Assembly (NCBI GenBank): GCA_016281115.1
Contig: JAEEHZ010000073.1
Coordinates: 1-11,381, forward strand
Source of the DNA: Clostridiaceae bacterium
GTDB taxonomy: Bacteria > Bacillota > Clostridia > Oscillospirales > Acutalibacteraceae
DNA: 11,381 nt
Direction of reading: 5' to 3'
A program made the translations under genes and the position numbers. This document shows positions 1-7,324 of this stretch, one piece after another. Position 1 is the stretch's first letter, and each line of letters starts with the position of its first letter. The notes below the pieces were generated by a model. It did no database searches, was not told where the DNA came from, and saw nothing but the letters and a program-made list of their open reading frames with translations.

Positions 1-3000
1 CCAACGGGCTTGAGCGACAGACCTACTGTTTCTGTATCAGGGCTTTGTCATACGCTTACAACAAGCAGTTTTACCGCGAATTGCAACAGCAACACAATGA
101 ACACCTTTGAGTATATTATAAAGGTAAATGCCAATATGCCAGGCGGTACAGTAAGGCAAGCCGGTGAAGGTATGAGCGCTGTAAGTGTAAGTACAACAGC
201 CGTATATCTGGAGCCTAATACATCAGCAACACCCGGAATTTCAAATTCTTATCTTATTAATCAGCTTACTCCGCCTACAGGCTATCACTTTGGTTCTTAT
301 ACCTATACCCCGAGCGGAAGTGTTACGTCATCCGGACTTAATTCAACCACCGGTACAGCTACATTTAAAGTTTCAACAGCTTCAAATTGTACTACCCCGA
401 CTGTTACGGTTAACTGGGTAGCTGACATATATTCAATCAGCCTAGATAATCAGAGCGCAACTTCGGCAGGCACAACGATGGTTTATTATAGATATAATAG
501 CCACCGTACTATTAACGGTGTTGATTGTTATTACTATTCCGACAGCACTTGTGAGACTCCGTTGAGCAACGGTAAAACAATAGTAAGACCAACTAAAGTC
601 GGCTATACGTTCGGAGGATATTACACCCAGACAAACGGTGTCGGTACTTCATATATAAATCAAAATGGTGATTTCCAAAATAGTATTTATGCACTGATAC
701 CGCCTTCTAACGGTCAGTGGACGTTGTACGCAAAATGGACGGCAATAACCTATAACATAGAATATGCCCTTGGCACCGGAGGCGCGTGGCCGAGTAATTC
801 AAGCCATCCGTCAACAGCTACATTTGACGCAGCAGCCTTTAATGTATCTTATCCAACCAGAACGGGTTATACATTTACAGGCTGGAAGCTGTCAGGTGCA
901 AATGCTAACTTTGGCGATGACATAACTATAAATGCGCTTTTTTCTAATGGCATGGGTTCTGCAACCATAAGAAATGCAGACCAATTAATTCCTAAGAACA
1001 ATAATGGAACATACACGCAATTTCAAAATTTAAGTGCCGTCAACGGTGCTACCGTTACCCTTACCGCACAGTGGACAGCCAATAGTTATAACCTCACATT
1101 TGACCACAACTCAACAGATAATTATTCTGCTAATGTGTACGATTCCACAGGCGTTAAGATTGATACCTCGAAGAATATGACCTGGACGGGAACGTTTAAG
1201 ATTCCCAGTGGCGCGTCGTCTGCGAACTGGTACAATATCTTTTCTAACTATGCAGGTTCATTCACATCAAGCACTATAGCTGTCAGAGTATGTCCGAGTG
1301 ATACTCAGGGTGATGTTGCTCTGCAGATCATTCTCGGCGATCAGCCTCAAAAGTTTGATTTGAAAACCGGTTCAAATTCATTGTTGCACCAGAATTGTAG
1401 TTACACTTATACTGCAACATGGAATGCTTCAACCCATGCGTTAAGTATTACCATAGAAGATCAAAATGGCAATTCAGCCAGCGCTTCAAAGACGAATGCA
1501 AATGTCAGCGGTACATCAACCAACCCCTTTGTATTTGGCGGAAGCGAAATAAACAGTCCTGCAGGGACATTTGCTAACATAGAAAGTGCGTCTTCAAAAA
1601 TCTCTATACCTTTGACAACAGGCGCAACATGCACGCTGCCCACGCCTACGCGTGTAGGCTATTCATTCGGCGGCTGGTATGATAACAGCAGCTTTACCGG
1701 CACCAAATACGATGCAGGTGTGACATATACAATGCCTGCATCTGATACCAATCTCTACGCCAAGTGGACAGCCATAACCTACACCGTAGCATACAACGGC
1801 AACGGCAGCACAAGCGGCTCCACAGCATCAAGCTCACACACATACGGTGTAGCAAAAGCCCTTACCGCAAACGGCTTCTCACGCGCATACACCGTAACAT
1901 ATAACTACAATTATACAGGCGCACCTGCAAACGGTACAGCCACAGCAACTTACAGCTTCAACGGTTGGAACACAGCGCAAAACGGAAGTGGCACAAGCTA
2001 CGCAAACAACGCAAGTGTTACAAACCTCAGTTCAACACAGGGCGCAACAGTAACCCTTTACGCACAGTGGACAGGCGGCGCGGTAACACTGCCAACACCC
2101 ACAAGAACAGGTTACACATTCGGCGGCTGGTACGGCGAAGCAGGTTGCACAACATCCATAGGCGCAGGCGGCGCAAGCTACACAGCAACAGCAAACAAAA
2201 CGCTTTACGCCAAGTGGACAATAAACAGCTATACTTTAACTGCTAATGCCGGTGTTGCAATTAATAACACAATACCTCAAACAACCGGTTGGACACTTAC
2301 TAATAACGGAAGAACCGCCACAAAGACACTTAATTATGGTGCGCAGTATGGCGATTTGCCCGTTCCGGTACGTGTAGGTTACACTTTCGTTGGTTGGTTT
2401 ACATCATCAAGTGGTGGAACACAAGTGAGCTCAACAACCACAATGGCCGCAGGTGCAATCACTATATACGCACACTGGACTTTAGATAACCTCATACACT
2501 TTGACTTAAACTACGACAGCAAACCTGTAAACTTGTTTGTACCGTATATGGAGACTACCACAATAAATGGTGTTACATATAGTTACGATAAGACGTCTGG
2601 CGCGATTACTCTTGACGGTACATTAACCGGAACGTGGAGTCCCGGGATATTCGTTCCTTTTACATTCCCAAGCGAAGGAACTTATAAGTGCAAAGTTACG
2701 TATGTTGATGGAACGCGTGTTGGTAAATCTAGATTTGTAGTAGATGCAAAAGATGGTAGTTATCAAAACCCCGGTGGTAGCAGATGGTACTTTGAGCAAT
2801 CTGTAAATGGTAATGGTACAACTTCAGTTTTAAACAAAGAGGTAAATAGCACCACCCTTGAAAATGTAGAGTATTTGTGGTTTAGGGTCTACAAAGATGG
2901 TAATGATACTAATCCTAGTTTTGATAACTTCCAGTTTACAATCAATATAAGCTTGGTTGACGGTGAATATAAACCCGACTCCCGCTATGTTCCCACCGGC

Positions 3001-4296
3001 TCACAGCTTGGCGCATTGCAGCAGCCCACACGCACTGGCTACACCTTTGCAGGCTGGTACACAGCAGCAGAGGGCGGCACACAGGTAACGCCTACAACTG
3101 TTATAAACAGCAGCGCTACCTACTACGCACATTGGACAGCAACCACGATCAACATCGTCTTCCGTGATACCGATAACAGCGTGCTTTACAAAATGAACAA
3201 CGTAACAGCCCAAAGCGTGCAAATACAAGACCTTGCAAACCAGGCAACTAACGTAAGCCTTGGCACAATATACACCCACGCAGGCTACCCCGAAAAGCAA
3301 AACGCCATATTTAAGGGCTGGTACAAAGACGCGGCTTGCACAACACCTTACGGCGCGTCAAGCGGTACAATAACCTCAGCCGATTACGCAAACAGTGCCG
3401 ACGGCAGAACAGTCACGCTGTACGCGGGCTGGCGCACAATAGAAAACACCCTAACGCTTAACCCCAAAGACCCGGCATATCAAAGCGCGCCTGTTGAGCG
3501 CACCGGCGACGACGGCAAGGTGGTAGTAACACCTATCACAAACCAAAGCGAGTTCGAGATGTACGGCGTGCAGGTAAGAGTAACGGGCGTTGAATACGAG
3601 AACGGCCACGTTATAACAGATTCCAACAACGGTATGCGCTTCTGCATAAGAGTATCCAATGCGTTGCTGAATGACCTTAAGGGCCTCAATACGGCAAACA
3701 ACAGCTTGGATCACACAATGTACGGCTTTGTATATCTGCCCAAGAGCGGCAGCAGCGGACTTGACGCCTACGCATCACGCGAAAACAACGTATATCCGAT
3801 GATAGTAGCAGAAGATATTACGGGCGCTAACAACACAAGGCTTAATATGTCCAGATTTAAGAGGTACAGTGAACGCAACTTTATGGATAACCCGACTTAC
3901 AAAGTATACACATGCGTTGTAACGGGCTACGACAGTACCCAGGTTTCCAGATTTATGAGTCAGATGGTAACGGATATTGCGATACGTCCGTTCATCGAGT
4001 ATTACGACGTAAACGGCATACTCAGAACGTATTACAACACCGACCCGTACTGTAACAGCAATGACGCGTCACAAAGAGCAAAAACGGTAGGCGGCGCGTA
4101 CTTCACAAACCTCAAGAAAGTATGTGAGCATATCTTTGTTCAGGATCGCGCGTCAAACACCGTAAAGAGCAGGATATTTGACCTTTACTTACAGCCTTAT
4201 TATCAAAACGGCGGCACCTGCGGCATATCCGGCAAGTCTCAAGCTTCGTCTTATCTTGCCGATTGGCAGACGCTGTATGGCTATCTTAATCCGTAA
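1..4296 (+). CDS. Giant InlB/Listeria-Bacteroides-repeat surface protein, 5' end missing
   Basis: The frame is open to the left edge (P-T-G precede the TTG at 10), so this is the C-terminal 1431 residues of a larger protein and its signal peptide lies outside. Residues below count from the TTG at 10. About eight repeats of the Flg_new/InlB B-repeat type recur between residues 188 and 1141, each with a P-T-R-x-G-Y-x-F-x-G-W core and a closing LYAxW. Two beta-rich, non-repeat modules interrupt them (about 362-540 and 828-985). From about 1148 to 1428 a different domain follows, with GMRFCIRVS, MYGFVYLP and IRPFIEYYDVNG segments. I recall this pattern from other clostridial secreted proteins but cannot name it. 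The C-terminus has no LPXTG motif, hydrophobic tail or dockerin. Such repeats fold as ubiquitin-like beta modules in adhesins, so an extracellular adhesive or structural role is likely. Ligand and anchoring are unknown. Confidence 0.88.
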   Translation, partial: PTGLSDRPTVSVSGLCHTLTTSSFTANCNSNTMNTFEYIIKVNANMPGGTVRQAGEGMSAVSVSTTAVYLEPNTSATPGISNSYLINQLTPPTGYHFGSYTYTPSGSVTSSGLNSTTGTATFKVSTASNCTTPTVTVNWVADIYSISLDNQSATSAGTTMVYYRYNSHRTINGVDCYYYSDSTCETPLSNGKTIVRPTKVGYTFGGYYTQTNGVGTSYINQNGDFQNSIYALIPPSNGQWTLYAKWTAITYNIEYALGTGGAWPSNSSHPSTATFDAAAFNVSYPTRTGYTFTGWKLSGANANFGDDITINALFSNGMGSATIRNADQLIPKNNNGTYTQFQNLSAVNGATVTLTAQWTANSYNLTFDHNSTDNYSANVYDSTGVKIDTSKNMTWTGTFKIPSGASSANWYNIFSNYAGSFTSSTIAVRVCPSDTQGDVALQIILGDQPQKFDLKTGSNSLLHQNCSYTYTATWNASTHALSITIEDQNGNSASASKTNANVSGTSTNPFVFGGSEINSPAGTFANIESASSKISIPLTTGATCTLPTPTRVGYSFGGWYDNSSFTGTKYDAGVTYTMPASDTNLYAKWTAITYTVAYNGNGSTSGSTASSSHTYGVAKALTANGFSRAYTVTYNYNYTGAPANGTATATYSFNGWNTAQNGSGTSYANNASVTNLSSTQGATVTLYAQWTGGAVTLPTPTRTGYTFGGWYGEAGCTTSIGAGGASYTATANKTLYAKWTINSYTLTANAGVAINNTIPQTTGWTLTNNGRTATKTLNYGAQYGDLPVPVRVGYTFVGWFTSSSGGTQVSSTTTMAAGAITIYAHWTLDNLIHFDLNYDSKPVNLFVPYMETTTINGVTYSYDKTSGAITLDGTLTGTWSPGIFVPFTFPSEGTYKCKVTYVDGTRVGKSRFVVDAKDGSYQNPGGSRWYFEQSVNGNGTTSVLNKEVNSTTLENVEYLWFRVYKDGNDTNPSFDNFQFTINISLVDGEYKPDSRYVPTGSQLGALQQPTRTGYTFAGWYTAAEGGTQVTPTTVINSSATYYAHWTATTINIVFRDTDNSVLYKMNNVTAQSVQIQDLANQATNVSLGTIYTHAGYPEKQNAIFKGWYKDAACTTPYGASSGTITSADYANSADGRTVTLYAGWRTIENTLTLNPKDPAYQSAPVERTGDDGKVVVTPITNQSEFEMYGVQVRVTGVEYENGHVITDSNNGMRFCIRVSNALLNDLKGLNTANNSLDHTMYGFVYLPKSGSSGLDAYASRENNVYPMIVAEDITGANNTRLNMSRFKRYSERNFMDNPTYKVYTCVVTGYDSTQVSRFMSQMVTDIAIRPFIEYYDVNGILRTYYNTDPYCNSNDASQRAKTVGGAYFTNLKKVCEHIFVQDRASNTVKSRIFDLYLQPYYQNGGTCGISGKSQASSYLADWQTLYGYLNP
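1093..1629 (+). other. Non-repeat module A in the surface protein, LamG/lectin-like in appearance
   Basis: Residues about 362-540 between the second and third full repeats carry no GYTF or LYAKW signature. Alternating beta-strand patterns are visible: FKIPSG, IAVRVCPS, ALQIILGDQ, YTYTATWN, ALSITIEDQNG and NPFVFGG. The order (strand with Asp/Gly turns, then YTxTWN..LSITIxDxNG, then FxFGG) resembles concanavalin-like laminin-G domains, which often bind glycans. This is a pattern judgement only; no profile was run. It could instead be an unnamed beta-sandwich. Confidence 0.4.
2491..2964 (+). other. Non-repeat module B in the surface protein, CBM-like as in tail-fibre proteins
   Basis: Residues about 828-985 between two repeats read NLFVPY...INGVTYSYDKTSGAITLDG T, then SEGTYKCKV, a set of beta strands, and SLVDGEYKPDSRYVP. 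In my recollection this order (NL.., NGVTY, dGaItLdGT, GTYxxxV, closing D/E-G-x..xxY-P) is typical of small beta-sandwich carbohydrate-binding-like modules on Firmicute phage tail or baseplate proteins and secreted clostridial proteins. Its codons are visibly richer in third-position T than the flanking repeats. The family assignment is an inference from sequence pattern. Confidence 0.4.
3451..4293 (+). other. C-terminal conserved-looking domain of the surface protein
   Basis: Residues about 1148-1428 follow the last repeat and lack the repeat signature. Landmarks are a YGVQVRV strand, the N-G-M-R-F-C-I-R-V stretch near 1207-1215, MYGFVYLP near 1237-1244, an IRPFIEYYDVNG segment near 1325-1336 and an aromatic C-terminus ending YGYLNP. 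Five cysteines (1212, 1302, 1348, 1372, 1404) could form extracellular disulfides. I read this as the (I)R..G(L/M)RF...YG...RP(Y/F) type of domain seen at the ends of some Firmicute surface proteins. It has no name I can give with confidence. Confidence 0.45.
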
Positions 4297-4324
4297 AGCT
4301 GTTAACAACTGAATAGAACAAACA

Positions 4325-4355
4325 ATCAGCCACTCGGCAATGCCGGGTGGCTGAT
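4325..4355. terminator. Hairpin terminator between convergent genes
   Basis: A 14-bp stem (4325-4338 with 4342-4355, one T-G position) closes an AAT loop. It lies 28 nt after the surface-protein stop and 35 nt beyond the acyltransferase stop at 4391. The T-rich flank is better on the minus strand, where TGTTTGTTCT follows the stem. On the plus strand the next T run comes only near 4373. It probably ends minus-strand transcription and may also block plus-strand transcription. Confidence 0.75.
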
Positions 4356-4390
4356 CTTATATGCATGCATTGATTTTTATTAAACTATTG

Positions 4391-5443
4391 CTAAAACATT
4401 ACTTTAATAAATCTTAGCCGTTTCTTCTTCGATAGCTTAACCATAAAAACGGATACGCAAAAAACTATAGCTGCAGCGATTAAATATTTTATTATACTGT
4501 TTGCCTCACGATAAACAGGAAAATCTAACGCTTCCAAAATAATGGGATGAACACAATAAAAGAATGTACTCACATTTCTAAACAAGGTAGCTTTATCAGT
4601 ACTGATATTTATCTGCTTGCTATTAAGCAAAAGCGAAAACAATGCCAATTGCAACGGCACGGTAAAGATTATGTATGAATACATCTTTTCATTATCGGAA
4701 AAATTATGTAACAGCAATATTTCAGTTACCAATCCTATTGATGATACGAATGCCAAAGCTAAATTAAGCTTTTTAGATTTTGATTTGTCACAGCTTGAAT
4801 AACTATATGCAAAAAACATAAGCGGAAAAGCTCTTGTAGCAGAATTCCATAATTCTCCGATTTTCCCGGAAAATGCATTGATATAACCGATAAAAGAAAT
4901 ATCTATCCAATCGTAAGAATATGTTAAAATATTCAATATATACAACGCAATGCATAGAATTAAAACTGTATTCTTTTTAAATAAGCTTAAAATTATGTAT
5001 CCAAACAAAATACCGTAAATAAGGTTAAGAATATACCATAAATGATAGTGTGAACCTTTCATAAAAGCTCCGATAGCGTAATCTACAAAAGCAAACGGTG
5101 AAAGCCAGCCGGTTAAATACCATTTCGGCAAAGACCAAATCAGGTATATCAAAGACCAAACAGCATAGAGTAAAACAATTCGCTTCATATATTTAAGCAA
5201 TACATTTAAATTGCTCTTGTTTCTTTTAATTTTTCCGTTTTCATATGTTAGTTTATTAAAAAAGAAATATCCTGAACAGGCAAAAAAGAACGGGACACCC
5301 AACCTTGGCAATGTGCTTACAAAAAACAGTTCTGCTGTTTGCCCAAATGATTCCAATACCGGGCAATGCACCATCATAACCAAAAAAGCGGCAATTAGTT
5401 TTGCTATATCAATATTAGAATATTGCCTTGTGTTAATGCTCAC
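4391..5443 (-). CDS. Acyltransferase family 3 membrane protein (OafA/WcwL-like)
   Basis: This 350-residue integral membrane protein has the acyltransferase-3 layout: R-x-x-N-I-D-I-A-K near residue 6, a first membrane helix ending in MMVHCP with the family's conserved His near residue 26, then PRLGVPFFFACSGYFFF near 46-62, and about ten hydrophobic segments. The family transfers acetyl or other acyl groups to exported polysaccharides, glycolipids or peptidoglycan sugars; the substrate here cannot be read. The GTG start at 5443 is chosen because GGAAGGAGG stands 8 nt upstream. It begins 28 nt after the maf stop with no terminator between, so it is probably cotranscribed. The gene is clearly more AT-rich than maf and yibE/F and may be a recent acquisition. 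Confidence 0.85.
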   Translation of the reverse strand: MSINTRQYSNIDIAKLIAAFLVMMVHCPVLESFGQTAELFFVSTLPRLGVPFFFACSGYFFFNKLTYENGKIKRNKSNLNVLLKYMKRIVLLYAVWSLIYLIWSLPKWYLTGWLSPFAFVDYAIGAFMKGSHYHLWYILNLIYGILFGYIILSLFKKNTVLILCIALYILNILTYSYDWIDISFIGYINAFSGKIGELWNSATRAFPLMFFAYSYSSCDKSKSKKLNLALAFVSSIGLVTEILLLHNFSDNEKMYSYIIFTVPLQLALFSLLLNSKQINISTDKATLFRNVSTFFYCVHPIILEALDFPVYREANSIIKYLIAAAIVFCVSVFMVKLSKKKRLRFIKVMF

Positions 5444-5471
5444 TTAGTTGGCCTCCTTCCGCGGATTTTTT

Positions 5472-6020
5472 TCATAATTGCGAGATAATTGCGTATAGCT
5501 TGCGCACCGGCAGACCCATAACCGTGTAAAAATCGCCGTCTACGCGCTCTATATATAAAGAGCCTTTGCCTTGTATGCCGTAAGCGCCTGCCTTGTCCGT
5601 ACACTCGCCCGTGGCTATATAAGACATTATTTCGTCATCGCTCATATCGGCAAATGTTACGAGCGTTTCCTCGGAAAATTCCTCGCATTTTTCACCTTTT
5701 ATAACGGCACAGCCGGTTATCACCTTGTGTGTCCTGCCCGAAAGCAATCTGAGCATATCAAAAGCCTCTTGTTCGCTCTTTGGCTTTCCCAGCATTTTGC
5801 CGTCAATGAAAACCCCCGTGTCACAGCCTATTACAACATCGTTTTTATACTGCTTGGCAATGTGTATAGCCTTTGCCTTTGCGAGCTTTTGAGGGATCTT
5901 TTCTATATCATTATCCGTTACGACGCTTTCATCTATATTTGCGGGTATGATCTGAAATTCCGGGACGATATTTTTCATCAATTCTATTCTTCTCGGAGAC
6001 TTTGACGCAAGTATTATCAT
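5472..6020 (-). CDS. maf: Maf family nucleotide pyrophosphatase
   Basis: The protein has 182 residues, the usual Maf length. It opens with MIILASKSPRRIELM, the substrate-binding S-x-S-P-R-R motif. Further family motifs are VIGCDTGVFIDGKMLGKP (the Asp of C-D-T is the expected catalytic residue), LLSGRTHKVITG, and AYGIQGKGSLYIERVDGDFYTVMGLP near the C-terminus. Maf proteins hydrolyse dTTP, UTP or modified nucleotides to monophosphates. In Bacillus, Maf affects septum formation. Its ATG overlaps the yibE/F stop in ATGA (6017-6020), so translation is probably coupled. Whether it belongs to the YhdE (dTTP/UTP) or YceF subgroup was not resolved. Confidence 0.93.
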   Translation of the reverse strand: MIILASKSPRRIELMKNIVPEFQIIPANIDESVVTDNDIEKIPQKLAKAKAIHIAKQYKNDVVIGCDTGVFIDGKMLGKPKSEQEAFDMLRLLSGRTHKVITGCAVIKGEKCEEFSEETLVTFADMSDDEIMSYIATGECTDKAGAYGIQGKGSLYIERVDGDFYTVMGLPVRKLYAIISQL

Positions 6021-7228
6021 TTTGCCGCCTCCGCTGTTTTACTTTTTTTATTGCCTTTTCTGCCCCTTATCTTCACGGTCAAAATCGAGCTTATCAAGGC
6101 AACAAGGGGTACTGTTCCTATTATTCCTATACTGCCTGCAATTCCCCTTATTACCTCTATTGTAATGTTGCTGTCGTTGAATATAAAGTTGGGGTGGGCG
6201 TTTATTTGATACACGTAAATTATGATATTAAGATAGCTTCCTGCAAACGCCAAAATAAGGGTATTCGTCATAGTACCCATAGCGTCTCTGCCGATGTTCA
6301 TTCCCGATTTAAAAAGCTGTTTTGAAGTAAGCGTGTTATCAACGGTATATACCTCGTCTATTGCCGAGGCGATGCTCATGGCAACGTCCATAATAGCGCC
6401 CACAGACGCAATAAGAATTCCGCAAATAAACAAGCCTTTTACATTTATGTAACCGTCGGCATACAAATAAAGCGACTCGGCTTCATCCATATTGTTTCCG
6501 CTTATGTGGCAAAAATAACCTGCCAACGCCGACAAAATACCGGCAATAACAACGCCTCCTACCGTTCCCAGGGCGGCGCTTACTATTTTTGTTTGCCATC
6601 CGCCCAACAGATAAAAGCACACAAGCGTAGATACCGCTAAAATGGCTATTGTGGCAGGAACGGCATAAAAGCCCTTCAGTACAAGCGGCACAAGTACAAA
6701 GAATATGGAAAGTATCGTAAAAGCAAGACCGAGTATCGACATAAGCCCTCTTTTTCCGCCTATTATGACCGTTAAAGCGATAAAAAGCAGAGAAATTGCT
6801 ATAAGCACGGCAATTCTGTTGTACGAATACAACGTTACGGTCGTGTTTGTTTTTCCCTCGTTATTTGTGACCGTGTACACCCTGCCGTACATTACATCTC
6901 CCTCTTTTACAATTATGTTGTAGTTGAGGGGGCTTGAAAAATTCTCAACGGGCATTGTTTTCCCTTTGTATCTGCCTGTAAGGATCTCAACCTCAATAAT
7001 TTGTTTTCCCACGATGGTGTCTTCGTACTTTTCGTTAGGGTACAAGTTTTCTTCCGTTATTTTCGTGACTTTTACCTTTTCGTATTCGGTAACGTTGTTG
7101 CCTTTCTGCTCATAGGTAAACCTGTCGTAATTCAAAAATACAACAAGCGTGATAAGCAAAGCAAAAAATGTTACGGCTACTATAGTCTTTATAATTATTT
7201 GCTTTTTGTTTTTTCGCAAATCGCTCAT
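6017..7228 (-). CDS. YibE/F family multipass membrane protein
   Basis: The likely product has 403 residues. One N-terminal helix (IIIKTIVAVTFFALLITLVV) is followed by an extracytoplasmic beta-rich stretch of roughly 100 residues (VGKQIIEVEILTGRYKGK, then VKEGDVMYGRVYTV). At least six further hydrophobic segments carry the family features ISLLFIALTVIIGGKRGL, GAIMDVAMSIASAIDEV and DAMGTMTNTLILAFAGSYL. YibE/F proteins occur widely in Firmicutes; their function is not established and transport has been suggested. I start at MSDLRKNKK (7228), where a weak GGAAAG stands upstream. The frame extends to a TTG at 7306, but that extension has no ribosome binding site and runs through a palindrome. The stop overlaps the maf start. 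Confidence 0.88.
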   Translation of the reverse strand: MSDLRKNKKQIIIKTIVAVTFFALLITLVVFLNYDRFTYEQKGNNVTEYEKVKVTKITEENLYPNEKYEDTIVGKQIIEVEILTGRYKGKTMPVENFSSPLNYNIIVKEGDVMYGRVYTVTNNEGKTNTTVTLYSYNRIAVLIAISLLFIALTVIIGGKRGLMSILGLAFTILSIFFVLVPLVLKGFYAVPATIAILAVSTLVCFYLLGGWQTKIVSAALGTVGGVVIAGILSALAGYFCHISGNNMDEAESLYLYADGYINVKGLFICGILIASVGAIMDVAMSIASAIDEVYTVDNTLTSKQLFKSGMNIGRDAMGTMTNTLILAFAGSYLNIIIYVYQINAHPNFIFNDSNITIEVIRGIAGSIGIIGTVPLVALISSILTVKIRGRKGNKKSKTAEAAK

Positions 7229-7256
7229 ATCTACACACTTTCCGCAAAATATATTC

Positions 7257-7286
7257 AGGGGACGAAACCTTGCGGTGCCGTCCCCT
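7257..7286. repeat. REP-like palindrome GGGGACG...CGTCCCC
   Basis: A perfect 8-bp inverted repeat (7257-7264 and 7279-7286, AGGGGACG/CGTCCCCT) flanks a 14-nt centre that can add an ACC/GGT pair around TTGC. It lies between the ATPase stop (7325) and the preferred yibE/F start (7228). GGGGAC...GTCCCC palindromes are common dispersed elements in Firmicute genomes, sometimes linked to REP-associated transposases. On the minus strand it could also act as a weak terminator after the ATPase gene, but only TGAATATATTTT follows rather than a clean T run. Confidence 0.5.
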
Positions 7287-7324
7287 CTGTTATTGCTGAT
7301 CATCAACAGTAAATTTCAACACTG

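Larger units (their letters stand above)
268..3432 (+). repeat. Degenerate InlB B-repeat/Flg_new modules within the surface protein
   Basis: Approximate units are 571-738, 847-1074, 1636-1767, 1951-2070, 2089-2217, 2356-2478, 3016-3135 and 3301-3432. A more degenerate relative lies at 268-417 (GYHFGSY...TVTVNW). Each unit encodes a GYxFxGW core and a terminal LYAKW, LYAQW or YAHW, usually followed by a short T-rich linker such as TAITY. The DNA of the cores is also similar, for example around 1636, 2089 and 3016, so the units are substrates for recombination. Spacing is irregular because other modules sit between units. The repeats are defined at protein level; they are not a tandem DNA satellite. 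Confidence 0.85.

Noticed and set aside
10..12. TTG at 10 as the true start of the giant surface protein
   Set aside because: The same frame is open to base 1 and no ribosome binding site can be seen; the N-terminus lacks a signal peptide, so the gene continues to the left.
1965..2246. Overlapping arginine-rich frame inside the repeats (+), and its antisense partner at 2027-2221
   Set aside because: Both are shadows of the C/A-rich, T-poor repeat codons, have low-complexity composition and carry no ribosome binding site.
268..3432. CRISPR array or tandem satellite
   Set aside because: Repeats are degenerate, irregularly spaced and conserved as protein motifs in frame, without constant short DNA repeats and unique spacers.
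3001..3714. Antisense cysteine/valine-rich frames on the minus strand opposite the surface protein
   Set aside because: They are complements of Ala/Thr/Asn-rich codons in a well-supported gene and match no family I recognise.
7229..7306. N-terminal extension of YibE/F starting at TTG 7306 or ATG 7303
   Set aside because: No ribosome binding site precedes either codon, the extension runs through a GC-rich palindrome, and the family begins just before the first membrane helix.
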